NCBI GenBank assembly: GCA_017535435.1
Contig: JAFXTY010000057.1
Span: forward strand, 1 to 47,373
Length of the DNA: 47,373 nucleotides
DNA from: Spirochaetia bacterium
GTDB lineage: Bacteria > Spirochaetota > Spirochaetia > CADAEX01
Direction of reading: 5' to 3'
In this document: piece after piece, positions 1 to 7,029 of the stretch
Numbering within the stretch: the stretch's first letter is position 1
How the letters are laid out: each line of letters starts with the position of its first letter
The notes under the pieces: model-generated
Databases searched by the model: none
What the model was told of the DNA's origin: nothing
Seen by the model: only the letters and a program-made list of their open reading frames with translations
Position numbers and translations under genes: made by a program

Positions 1-93
1 CAACATTACTATAACGTTACTCTGTTGTCAATAGTAACGCAAAAGAAATTTTGCAATTTATGCAAACTTTTTTATAACTGCTTGCACTACAAG
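1..93 (+). repeat. 93-bp intergenic repeat, copy 1
   Basis: This stretch aligns without gaps to 10051-10143; I count about 70 of 93 identical bases. Both copies hold a stem around TTGTCAAT or CTGTCAAT: GTTACT (16-21) pairs with AGTAAC (33-38) here, and GTTTCT pairs with AGAAAC in copy 2, so one base pair is swapped on both sides. Copy 1 precedes the ORF6N array and copy 2 precedes the peptide-precursor array. On the minus strand the core reads TTGACA. It may be a promoter or operator, or the scar of a mobile unit. The left end may continue outside the window. Confidence 0.6.
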
Positions 94-216
94 GAGATAG
101 CTATAAGAATATTTTTTGGAATCGGTTCAGAAACAGGGTAGAAATGGGTTAAAATACCAACATTGGTGACTCGTTACTAGTAATGAATCATGAGTCCGTA
201 TGGCTGTTTTTCTTAT

Positions 217-265
217 ATTTTTCACCTTTTTTTGAGAAAACCAAATCAAAATTAAGTTTTTTTCG
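217..265 (+). repeat. AT-rich intergenic repeat, divergent copy
   Basis: This A/T-tract segment lies just upstream of the first ORF6N gene and aligns with the better conserved pair at 30066-30117 and 31337-31389. All share the order ATTTTTCA, a run of T, AAAA, CAAA, CAAAAT, AA and a second run of T before CG or G. Identity to the other two is clearly lower than between those two. All three copies lie beside toxin-antitoxin or ORF6N type genes. Confidence 0.4.
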
Positions 266-287
266 GTATATAAGGCAGGAGGGTCAT

Positions 288-1166
288 ATGAACGACATAA
301 CTAACATAGAAGGCAAGATACTGGTAATCAGGGGCCTGCAGGTGATGCTGGACCGGGATTTGGCAGAGTTGTATGGTGTAGAAACTAAAGTTCTTAATCA
401 AGCAGTAAAGCGGAATATAAAGCGATTTCCTGATAGGTTTATGTTTAAATTGAACAAAGTTGAAGCTGAATCATGTTCAAAGTCACAATTTGTGACTTTG
501 AACGAAAAAGGTAATTTTCGTGGGCAAAATATTAAAAAACTCCCTTATGCCTTTACAGAACATGGTGTAGCCATGCTAGCATCAATTTTACGAAGTTCAA
601 ATGCTATTAAAATTGGTATTCAAATTATTGACGCATTTGTTGCAATGCGCAGATATATTCTTGCAAATTCACAAGTTTTTCAACGCTTGGATAGAATTGA
701 AACAAAGCAGCTGGAAGCAGAGCAAAAGATTGAAACAATATTCACTATCATGGACAGATACAAGATAGAGGACAAGCAGGGTGTCTTCGTCCAAGGTCAG
801 ATTTTCGATGCATACACCAAATTCCAGGAACTGATTAAGAGCGCAAAGAAAGAGATCATCCTGATTGATAACTACATAGACCTGACAGTCCTAGACCAGT
901 TGACTGCAAAGAACGCAGGAGTTGATGTGATCATCTATACACGGCCTAAAAACCCTGTCAAAAAGCTTGATATAGACAAATTCAATGCCCAGTATCCCAC
1001 TCTGGCCATAAAGCATACTTCAGCAATGCACGACCGTTTCCTCATCATTGACAACGCAGCAATCTACCACATCGGGGCATCCCTAAAAGACCTGGGCAGG
1101 AAATGCTTCGGCTTCACAAAGCTGGAGGATGCCCGGTGGATCAACATTGTATTAAATGCACTTTAG
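288..1166 (+). CDS. ORF6N-domain protein with C-terminal PLD-like domain
   Basis: The protein is 292 aa. Residues 1-128 form an ORF6N domain (KilA-N/Bro-N relatives, typical of phage and mobile-element DNA-binding proteins), with the landmarks VMLDRDLAELYGVETK, RFPDRFMF and LPYAFTEHGVAML. A short coiled linker (135-155) leads to a C-terminal domain with HDRFLIID (H248, R250, D255) and a following GASLKDLG, which resembles a single phospholipase-D HxK(x4)D motif with Arg for Lys. The ATG at 288 is chosen because AGGAGGG lies 5 nt upstream; an upstream ATG at 183 has no such site and would add 35 non-conserved residues. A perfect 29-bp palindrome sits inside the domain (475-503). It is the only intact member of a three-copy tandem array. 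Its role is unknown; stress or phage-related regulation is an inference from the family. Confidence 0.75.
   Translation: MNDITNIEGKILVIRGLQVMLDRDLAELYGVETKVLNQAVKRNIKRFPDRFMFKLNKVEAESCSKSQFVTLNEKGNFRGQNIKKLPYAFTEHGVAMLASILRSSNAIKIGIQIIDAFVAMRRYILANSQVFQRLDRIETKQLEAEQKIETIFTIMDRYKIEDKQGVFVQGQIFDAYTKFQELIKSAKKEIILIDNYIDLTVLDQLTAKNAGVDVIIYTRPKNPVKKLDIDKFNAQYPTLAIKHTSAMHDRFLIIDNAAIYHIGASLKDLGRKCFGFTKLEDARWINIVLNAL
476..502 (+). repeat. in-gene 27-bp palindrome, ORF6N copy 1
   Basis: The arms TTCAAAGTCACAA and TTGTGACTTTGAA are perfect complements around a central T, and one further base pair (475/503) also matches. It starts at the third base of codon 63 of the ORF6N gene and encodes SKSQFVTL. 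The two other ORF6N copies carry different but equally perfect palindromes of the same length and codon phase. Confidence 0.85.
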
Positions 1167-1180
1167 AACAGGAGGTAGCT

Positions 1181-1624
1181 ATGAACGACATGACAACCAT
1201 AGAGGGCAAGATACTGATTATCAGAGGCCAGCAGGTGATGCTGGACAGGGACCTGGCGGGATTGTACGGGGTGGAAACAAAAAATATAAATAAAGCAATG
1301 AGCAGGAATAAAGAAAGGTTTCCAATTAATTTCTGTTTTCAGCTAACTACTGACGAGTTTGCCAGTTTGAGGTTCCAAAATGGAACCTCAAATAAAAAAG
1401 GTGACAGACGTTATCTTCCATTTGTCTTCACAGAACAAGGCGTTGCCATGCTATCTACTGTTCTCTCATCTGATATAGCGATTGAAATCAGCTTGAAAAT
1501 TATGGATGCATTTGTATCCATGCGTAAGTTTATATTATCAAATGCACAGGTTTCAATTGACCGACGAAGAAATCAAGAAAGCTTCAAGGTCAAAATTTTT
1601 GACCTTGAAAGGACGTGGTCATAA
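1181..1624 (+). CDS. ORF6N-domain protein, C-terminally truncated
   Basis: This encodes 147 aa. Residues 1-124 match the ORF6N domain of the gene upstream (MLDRDLAGLYGVETK, RFPINFCFQL, LPFVFTEQGVAML, IMDAFVSMRKFIL). After about residue 124 the sequence runs into an out-of-frame junction with a third ORF6N fragment, so the last ~20 residues (from VSIDRRRN) are a nonsense tail and the PLD-like domain is gone. The ATG at 1181 follows AGGAGGTAGCT, a strong ribosome-binding site, 14 bp after the previous stop. The remaining domain could still bind DNA. A perfect 27-bp palindrome lies at 1366-1392. Confidence 0.6.
   Translation: MNDMTTIEGKILIIRGQQVMLDRDLAGLYGVETKNINKAMSRNKERFPINFCFQLTTDEFASLRFQNGTSNKKGDRRYLPFVFTEQGVAMLSTVLSSDIAIEISLKIMDAFVSMRKFILSNAQVSIDRRRNQESFKVKIFDLERTWS
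1366..1392 (+). repeat. in-gene 27-bp palindrome, ORF6N copy 2
   Basis: The arms TTTGAGGTTCCA and TGGAACCTCAAA are perfect complements around AAA. It starts at the third base of codon 62 (Ser) and encodes LRFQNGTS. Position, length and codon phase are the same as in copies 1 and 3, but the sequence differs. Confidence 0.85.
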
Positions 1625-1661
1625 TTTGAAGTATAAACCTTATGCCTTTACAGAGCAGGAG
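1549..1661 (+). pseudogene. remnant of a third ORF6N gene
   Basis: Read in the frame of the downstream toxin gene, this gives FQLTDEEIKKASRSKFLTLK and then GRGHNLKYKPYAFTEQ, the middle of an ORF6N domain without its first ~50 and last ~35 residues. It begins where copy 2 breaks off near 1548. It ends inside FTEQ, where the codons run directly into AGGAGGTAGCTATG. The codons for FTEQGVAM in intact copies resemble that ribosome-binding-site/start stretch, so microhomology recombination could explain the junction. Confidence 0.65.
1583..1609 (+). repeat. in-gene 27-bp palindrome, ORF6N copy 3 (remnant)
   Basis: The arms TTCAAGGTCAAAA and TTTTGACCTTGAA are perfect complements around T. It begins at the third base of an Ala codon, as in the other copies, and encodes SRSKFLTL. 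It has stayed perfect although the surrounding gene is broken, which suggests recent decay or selection on the DNA itself. Confidence 0.85.
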
Positions 1662-1683
1662 GTAGCTATGAACGACAAAAAAC

Positions 1684-1712
1684 TTGACATAATAATTGTA
1701 CCATTGTACAAT
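1684..1712 (+). promoter_or_regulatory. vapC promoter with overlapping operator-like palindrome
   Basis: The -35 TTGACA (1684-1689) is followed by a 17-nt spacer and the -10 TACAAT (1707-1712). The inverted repeat ATTGTAC, CATT, GTACAAT (1695-1712) covers the spacer end and the -10, a natural site for autoregulation by a toxin-antitoxin complex. The expected transcription start falls at about 1719, the A of an internal ATG. All of this lies inside an open frame that starts at 1668. Confidence 0.6.
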
Positions 1713-1718
1713 ACTAAT

Positions 1719-2105
1719 ATGGATATTATCATTGATTCTTCATGCATTGTCGCAGTGCTGCTGGGAGAAAACGAGGTTGAAACAGTTAAAAAAGCGACCG
1801 AAGGGAAAAGGCTGGTTTCTGCGGCATGCCTGCCATACGAGGTGGGAAATTCCCTCTCTGCTGCTGTGAAGCGGCATAGAATCTGCCCTGAAGATGCTGT
1901 GCTGGCTTACAAGGAATTTCTGAGGATACCCATACGCTTGATTGAGCCGGATATCTCAAAGGCGGTGAGAATTGCAGCGGAAGAAAAGCACTATGCATAT
2001 GATGCCTACTATATTGCATGTGCAATCGACACAGGGAATCCGTTGTATTCCCTTGATCAAGATATGATCGAAATCGCAGAGAAGCGAGGTGTAAAATGCT
2101 TGTGA
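1719..2105 (+). CDS. vapC: PIN-domain toxin, VapC-like
   Basis: This is a 128-aa PIN-domain ribonuclease toxin. The expected acidic residues are visible: D6 in MDIIID, E41 in YEVGNSL, D95 in YDAYYIA and D113 in SLDQDM. PIN toxins cut RNA with a metal ion bound by these residues. Two starts are possible. The ATG at 1719 begins at the PIN domain and lies 6 nt after a good -10 box, implying a leaderless transcript. The ATG at 1668 has a strong AGGAGG site and would add 17 residues (MNDKKLD...), but it derives from the ORF6N array. The antitoxin gene overlaps its 3' end by 10 nt, so the toxin comes first, the reverse of most vapBC operons. Confidence 0.8.
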   Translation: MDIIIDSSCIVAVLLGENEVETVKKATEGKRLVSAACLPYEVGNSLSAAVKRHRICPEDAVLAYKEFLRIPIRLIEPDISKAVRIAAEEKHYAYDAYYIACAIDTGNPLYSLDQDMIEIAEKRGVKCL

Positions 2106-2326
2106 TGACCTATTCCGATGCCAGGGCACATTTATCAGAACTCCTCAACCAGGTGAAGAGAGACGGAGCTGCCATAATCAAGCGTGCAGATGGCAGCACC
2201 TTCCGGGTCACCGTAGAAGAATCGACCACCGCCTCCCCTTTCGATGGGATAAAAAGCTTTGCCAACCTTCCTAAAGACGAGATCCTGAAACTTGTCAGAG
2301 ACTCCAAGCGGCGGGGAAGGCGATGA
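2096..2326 (+). CDS. Phd/YefM-type antitoxin
   Basis: The protein is 76 aa. The N-terminus (MTYSDARAHLSELLNQVKRDGAAIIKR) has the Phd/YefM fold pattern that binds operator DNA, and the C-terminus (LPKDEILKLVRDSKRRGRR) would be the toxin-neutralising tail. Translation may start at the ATG at 2096 (GCGAGGTG lies upstream) or at the ATG at 2105, which overlaps the vapC stop as TGATG. Coupled translation with vapC is likely. The partner assignment rests on adjacency. Confidence 0.75.
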   Translation: MLVMTYSDARAHLSELLNQVKRDGAAIIKRADGSTFRVTVEESTTASPFDGIKSFANLPKDEILKLVRDSKRRGRR

Positions 2327-2340
2327 AGGCATGAAGATGG

Positions 2341-2715
2341 CTAATGAGTATAAATAGTAAAAACGCCCGCAATAAAATCTAAAGAATATTTGCTGGCGTT
2401 TTCCCCTGTCAGTTTCAGAGTTCCCTGTCTTATTACATATGAGCCCCAATCCTCACCAGGGTCTCTGGTCAGTTCGCCGGTCAAGGAAACTCCAGATGGA
2501 AGCGGGTCAGGGCTATAGGTGTATGTAAAAGCAGGGTCTGCCTCACCACTATATTTCCAAGCAGCATTAGCCTTTACCGTAATAGTTGAAACCGTTCCCT
2601 TTCCTCCTCCGCCGCCAGATGAGCGCAGATTCAGCTCATTCTCAAGGAAATCGCAGGAAATGAACAGAAAAAGAGAAATGAACAACAGTAATAAAGGTAA
2701 GGCCTTCTTGAGCAT
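2341..2715 (-). CDS. small MBG-domain lipoprotein
   Basis: The protein is 124 aa. It has a lipoprotein signal peptide ending in the lipobox FISC (Cys ~21), a glycine run (GGGGG), and then one MBG-type domain: ITVKANAAWKYSGEADPAF, a SGVSLTGEL stretch, and YSLDFIAGVFTI at the end. MBG domains are beta-sandwich repeats of bacterial surface proteins. It follows the 689-aa lipoprotein gene by 11 nt and is probably cotranscribed with it. The upstream ribosome-binding site is weak. It ends convergently, 14 nt from the antitoxin gene. The function is unknown; cell-surface display is inferred. Confidence 0.65.
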   Translation of the reverse strand: MLKKALPLLLLFISLFLFISCDFLENELNLRSSGGGGGKGTVSTITVKANAAWKYSGEADPAFTYTYSPDPLPSGVSLTGELTRDPGEDWGSYVIRQGTLKLTGENASKYSLDFIAGVFTIYTH

Positions 2716-2726
2716 AACAATCTATT

Positions 2727-4796
2727 TTATGGTTCTGCCACTGTTGTAAGACGCCGGTCTCTGACACGGTTCAAGTAATTTCCACCCACATAAAGCTTTG
2801 TAATGACAGTATTATTCGGGTGAGTATCAAATGCCTGTCTTGTTGCCTTATAATCGCCCATATCATTCAAATATAATTCATTGCTTGGGGCAACCTCATG
2901 ATTATTATCATCACATGTTGCAAAGAGCGCTGTAACAGCAGGCACATTCACATGGGTAGAGAAGTCCCAGGATTTGATAACCGGCGTAAGCAGCGAAGGT
3001 GTCATAGTGTAGCAATGGCTGAACATGTAGAGAATATCTGTCAGATTTTTCAATTCTGTATGGGTCGGGAATGTTATGACTGCAGACTGGCAGCGGTCAA
3101 ACATTCTGTTCATTGTTGTGACTTTGGAGAAGTCCCAGCCGCTCAAGTCCAATGCCTGCACGTAGCTCGGAGCACCTGCTCCGTAGCATGCAAACATAGA
3201 TGACATATCGGTTACTTTTGAAGTGTTGAAGCCTGATACATTCAGTACAGTAAGATTGCTGTTGGAGCACAGGTAGAACATATGACTCATATTTGTAACC
3301 TTTGAGGTATCAAGACCGCTGACATCCAGACTTCTGATATTCATCTTCTTTGTAGCCGGTTGTTTTCCTTCAAGATCAGTACTTGAGAACATGTAGGACA
3401 TATCTGTCACATTGGCAGTATTAAAGTAAACAAACTTTCCATTTACTTTATCTGTACTATCCAATACAACCGATGTCAATCCTGTACAGCCGTAGAACAT
3501 ATGGTTCATGTTGGTTACAGCTGATGTATCAATACCTGTCAGGTCGATAGAAGTATACTTGGTCTGCTCCCTGAAGAAATCAGCCATGGAACCTGCCTTG
3601 AACTTGAATGTGTTGCCTACCTGGTCAGAATGCCAGTAGATATGACCATTATCATCATACCAAATTTTAACATTCTTTATTCCAACATACTCCACACCCT
3701 GAGGCCCAACAGCAGACCGGCTGAAGGATGTTACAGGATAAGCATCATACAGAGCATCAACTATATATTTGAAATAAGTGATATTAATATCCGGGTCTAA
3801 ATCTGATGTGAAGGTTGCTTCAAAATTCACCACACCATCAGGCATTGTAAATGAATACAAGTCTCCGCTGATAATAGGAGTGATTGTCTTTGCAGGGGTT
3901 CCCCATGTTATAGAGACATCTTCCAACACGGAGCCGCTCAATTCTTTAACATAGACAGTGACCAGGTCGCCGGCAGCGGCAATTGTGGCATTAGGCTGGA
4001 CAACTCCTTTCTCGTCATCAAAATCCAAATTTATACCATAGATTTTTGGAGTGATGCAGCCCAGCTGCCAGATTCCGTTATCCATGTGGCCGCTTATAAC
4101 TGCCATGGCATCTGCAGGCATAACTACTACTATATTGCCCTCTATATTGCCAGACGAATGGGTCAACTTGAAGTTATAGGTTCCTGGAGCCAAGCCAGAG
4201 AGTGTATCTTCAAATGGATATTTATCAGATGCGCTTGTGGCAGTCACAACAAAAGGACCGCCGGTAGCTGTACCTGTGTAGGAAATGCTCAGAGTATCGT
4301 CCACAGCAGCAGGAGCTGTCACAGATACGCGTACAGAACCTGCCACCGCATTGGTAACCAGCTTGTTGACCAGCACATCAACATTCACAGAAGCGTTTTC
4401 AACATTTGTAACATCAGAGAAACCTTCGTATATAACACTGGAACCATTTTTTATCCGGATTCCGAACACCCAGGGACCAGGGGAATAGTAGCCAATGCTC
4501 ATACCTGCAGAATAGTTTATAGGTATCCAATCTGTAGCCCCATGGATTCTGGATCCGTCCGGAGCCACCCACTGAGGAACAGCATTGTACTGATATGTAA
4601 GGGATGTCCAGTAATCACCGCTTGCTGACACAGCTTTCTGAAGATCTGAGGAATCGCTGTCCACAGTAAGGCATACCTTGACCAGGCCACTGGATTTAGA
4701 AACAGCAGAATCAGATACTGATCCGTTGTCGCAGCCGGTCAGGAGAACAAGAAGAGTTAATAATATTGTAAATATCGATACTATCTTCTTCATCAT
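2727..4796 (-). CDS. BspA-like (DUF285) surface lipoprotein
   Basis: The protein is 689 aa. The lipobox LLTGC gives a lipidated Cys22. Residues ~35-245 form a module shared with the two lipoproteins upstream (SGLVKVCLTVD, IHGATDW, NYSAGMSIGYYSPGPWVF, IYEG, DNGIWQLG). Residues ~380-640 are BspA-type leucine-rich-like repeats of the DUF285 family, with the units VTNMNHMFYGC, VTDMSYMF, LDVSGLDTSKVTNMSHMF and VTTMNRMF. Such proteins are attached to the outer surface and bind host or microbial ligands in oral treponemes and Tannerella. The ATG at 4796 overlaps the stop of the upstream paralog (ATGA), so the two are translationally coupled. Confidence 0.85.
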   Translation of the reverse strand: MMKKIVSIFTILLTLLVLLTGCDNGSVSDSAVSKSSGLVKVCLTVDSDSSDLQKAVSASGDYWTSLTYQYNAVPQWVAPDGSRIHGATDWIPINYSAGMSIGYYSPGPWVFGIRIKNGSSVIYEGFSDVTNVENASVNVDVLVNKLVTNAVAGSVRVSVTAPAAVDDTLSISYTGTATGGPFVVTATSASDKYPFEDTLSGLAPGTYNFKLTHSSGNIEGNIVVVMPADAMAVISGHMDNGIWQLGCITPKIYGINLDFDDEKGVVQPNATIAAAGDLVTVYVKELSGSVLEDVSITWGTPAKTITPIISGDLYSFTMPDGVVNFEATFTSDLDPDINITYFKYIVDALYDAYPVTSFSRSAVGPQGVEYVGIKNVKIWYDDNGHIYWHSDQVGNTFKFKAGSMADFFREQTKYTSIDLTGIDTSAVTNMNHMFYGCTGLTSVVLDSTDKVNGKFVYFNTANVTDMSYMFSSTDLEGKQPATKKMNIRSLDVSGLDTSKVTNMSHMFYLCSNSNLTVLNVSGFNTSKVTDMSSMFACYGAGAPSYVQALDLSGWDFSKVTTMNRMFDRCQSAVITFPTHTELKNLTDILYMFSHCYTMTPSLLTPVIKSWDFSTHVNVPAVTALFATCDDNNHEVAPSNELYLNDMGDYKATRQAFDTHPNNTVITKLYVGGNYLNRVRDRRLTTVAEP

Positions 4797-6874
4797 GGTT
4801 GTATTGTCAGCCTACAGCTCTTTATGTTATTTCCACCGCCTATATACAGGCGAACAACATCTTTAGTCCAATACTCTTCGGCATGGCGATTTCCAAAAGG
4901 TTTTCCATTAGCAGTCATGGTTTTCTCGCGGAAGATATAGTTAGCCGAGTTGTTACTTCCTGGCAATTGGTTCTCGTAGCTTCCAAACAAAGAAGTGTTG
5001 GAATTACCATAAATAGTAGTCTCATAATCAGCATGATTTTCAAATGTCCATGTTGCCACAATTCTTTTAAATGTTGCAGGAGTCAGAGCAAGACACTGGC
5101 TGAACAAATGGTCCATTGTAGTAAGACTTGCAAAGTCGGTCGTTTCCGGGAATATAAAACCTTCATTCATTTGCTCGAGTCGGTCAAACATACTTATCAT
5201 ATTTGTAACGCTTGAGAAATCCCAATTACTCATATCGAGTTCAGTCAGCCGGGAACCATAATTCTCCCAACATGCAAACATATGATCCATGCTGGTTACA
5301 TTTGCAGTTCTGAAACCTGATACATTCAGAATCGTAAGCTTGTAACACATAAAGAACATGTAACTCATATCTGTAACATTGGAAGTATCAAGTCCGCTGA
5401 CATCCACAGCAGCCAAGTTCATCCGAACAGGAGGCTTGCCAGCCAGATCTGCACTGGAGAACATATAGGACATATCTGTCACATTGGTAGTATTGAAGTG
5501 GACAAACTTTCCATTTGCATCCGTTTCTGTATCCAATGTAACTGATGTCAGCCCATAGCAGCCCATGAACATTCCAGACATATTAGTGACAAGAGAAGTA
5601 TCTATACCTGAAAGGTTTATATTTGTAAAAGTACTGCAATTCTTGAAGAAGTTGGCCAAAGACCCGGCTTTGAACCTGAATGTGCCGGCGTCGTTCTTCC
5701 AGCATATTTTATTAAGGCCAGGTTTATACCATAATTTCACACCCTTTGTTTCAAAGTAATCCCCTTCGACTGGGCCGCTATCATAACCAAAGGATGTGGC
5801 ACCAGGATAAGAATTATGCACTAACTTGAACAAAGTTTTGAAAACAATGATATCGATATCTGAGTCCCCACCTGAATATACGGCATTGATAGTTACATCA
5901 TCAGCATCGGGCATCACAAATGTGTACAGACCATTATCCGGAACAATCGGGTTTATGGAACCACCGGTCCATGTCACGCTTACATTGCCCTGAAGCACGT
6001 TGCCTGCAAGAGGATCCAAATGGAAAGAAACCTTGTCTCCTGCCGCAGCAGAAGTAAGATTGATCTGATAACTGCATCCTGTCAAGTTCAGAGTTATAGG
6101 ATGAACTTTTACAGTTATGTATCCAAGCTGCCAAATGCCATTATCAAGATGGCCTGTGATCTCGGCCCTCTCTCCGGCACGGAGGTCTACACCTATAGCT
6201 GCACCAGCGCCAGTAGATGAATGATTCAATGTGAATGTATAGTATCCGGAAGAAAGACTGCTTGCAGTGTAGGTGAATTCTGTGGTGCCGTTGCCAAGCG
6301 GGGTTCCAGAGATAGTCCCGGAAGAGCCGCTTGCTGTACCATGCCAAGCTACAGTCAATGCCTCGGCAGCAACAGTAGGTGCAGTTACAGTTACACTGAC
6401 TGTACCTGATGCCAGCTGTATAAACTTGGCCACCTCAACATTTACAGATGTATGGCCCGAATAAATGCTGGCAGTAGAATTACCTTCGTAAATAAGATTT
6501 AAGCCATACTTTACCTGAACCTCAAAAAGCCATTCACCAGCCGTGAAACTTCCAAGGGATGCAGGAGAACCTGCGCTGCAATTAGGAATAAGTATAAACT
6601 GATCATTTGTAGAGCCGTGAATAGGCCGATTCTGACTCCACTGAGGAGTTGCCTTATAAAAGAATCTCAAGTTGGCCGGATCATAATCGCTGTCCACCGA
6701 AATGCTTTTCTGGCTGGCGGAAGATTTATCTACAGTAAGGGATACATCGACAAGCCCACTGGAATTAGAAGCGGAAGAATCAGACACAGATCCGTTGTCG
6801 CATGCGAGAATGCAGAAAAATACTAATGTTATAAGACAAATGATTGCGCTTATGCTGCTTAATTTCGCCTTCAA
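4793..6874 (-). CDS. BspA-like (DUF285) surface lipoprotein, paralog
   Basis: The protein is 693 aa, with a signal peptide and lipobox CILAC (Cys25). The same N-terminal module is present (GLVDVSLTVD, RPIHGST, SAGSPASLGSFTAGEWLFEVQVK, DNGIWQLGYITVK), followed by DUF285 repeats (VTNMSGMFMGC, NTTNVTDMSYMF, LDTSNVTDMSYMFFMC, VTSMDHMFACW). The two halves are similar to, but clearly diverged from, the downstream paralog. The start codon is TTG at 6874, supported by AGGAG 10 nt upstream; no ATG lies nearby. It forms an operon with the downstream lipoproteins. The role is probably surface adhesion; the ligand is unknown. Confidence 0.85.
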   Translation of the reverse strand: MKAKLSSISAIICLITLVFFCILACDNGSVSDSSASNSSGLVDVSLTVDKSSASQKSISVDSDYDPANLRFFYKATPQWSQNRPIHGSTNDQFILIPNCSAGSPASLGSFTAGEWLFEVQVKYGLNLIYEGNSTASIYSGHTSVNVEVAKFIQLASGTVSVTVTAPTVAAEALTVAWHGTASGSSGTISGTPLGNGTTEFTYTASSLSSGYYTFTLNHSSTGAGAAIGVDLRAGERAEITGHLDNGIWQLGYITVKVHPITLNLTGCSYQINLTSAAAGDKVSFHLDPLAGNVLQGNVSVTWTGGSINPIVPDNGLYTFVMPDADDVTINAVYSGGDSDIDIIVFKTLFKLVHNSYPGATSFGYDSGPVEGDYFETKGVKLWYKPGLNKICWKNDAGTFRFKAGSLANFFKNCSTFTNINLSGIDTSLVTNMSGMFMGCYGLTSVTLDTETDANGKFVHFNTTNVTDMSYMFSSADLAGKPPVRMNLAAVDVSGLDTSNVTDMSYMFFMCYKLTILNVSGFRTANVTSMDHMFACWENYGSRLTELDMSNWDFSSVTNMISMFDRLEQMNEGFIFPETTDFASLTTMDHLFSQCLALTPATFKRIVATWTFENHADYETTIYGNSNTSLFGSYENQLPGSNNSANYIFREKTMTANGKPFGNRHAEEYWTKDVVRLYIGGGNNIKSCRLTIQP

Positions 6875-6923
6875 CCTATATATTCTCCTATTCCTTTCCT
6901 AATATAATTTTCCTCTCAGTTTT

Positions 6924-6965
6924 CCACCATTCAGAGACGCCCAGCCGGGTGCCTCTGAATGGTGG
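6924..6965. other. long intergenic hairpin
   Basis: A 13-bp perfect inverted repeat, CCACCATTCAGAG (6924-6936) and CTCTGAATGGTGG (6953-6965), surrounds a 16-nt GC-rich loop. It lies between the 520-aa lipoprotein gene and the downstream BspA-like operon. No U-tract follows on either strand, so a simple intrinsic terminator is unlikely. Partial termination, mRNA processing or 3'-end protection are possibilities. Confidence 0.7.
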
Positions 6966-7029
6966 GACACCATGGGACAGGATACCCTGCCCCCGATGTC
7001 TCCACCTAAAAACCTAAAGCAAACTCTGC

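Noticed and set aside
183-287. N-terminal extension of the first ORF6N gene from ATG 183
   Set aside because: It runs through the AT-rich repeat, lacks a Shine-Dalgarno site and is absent from copy 2, while the ATG at 288 has AGGAGGG.
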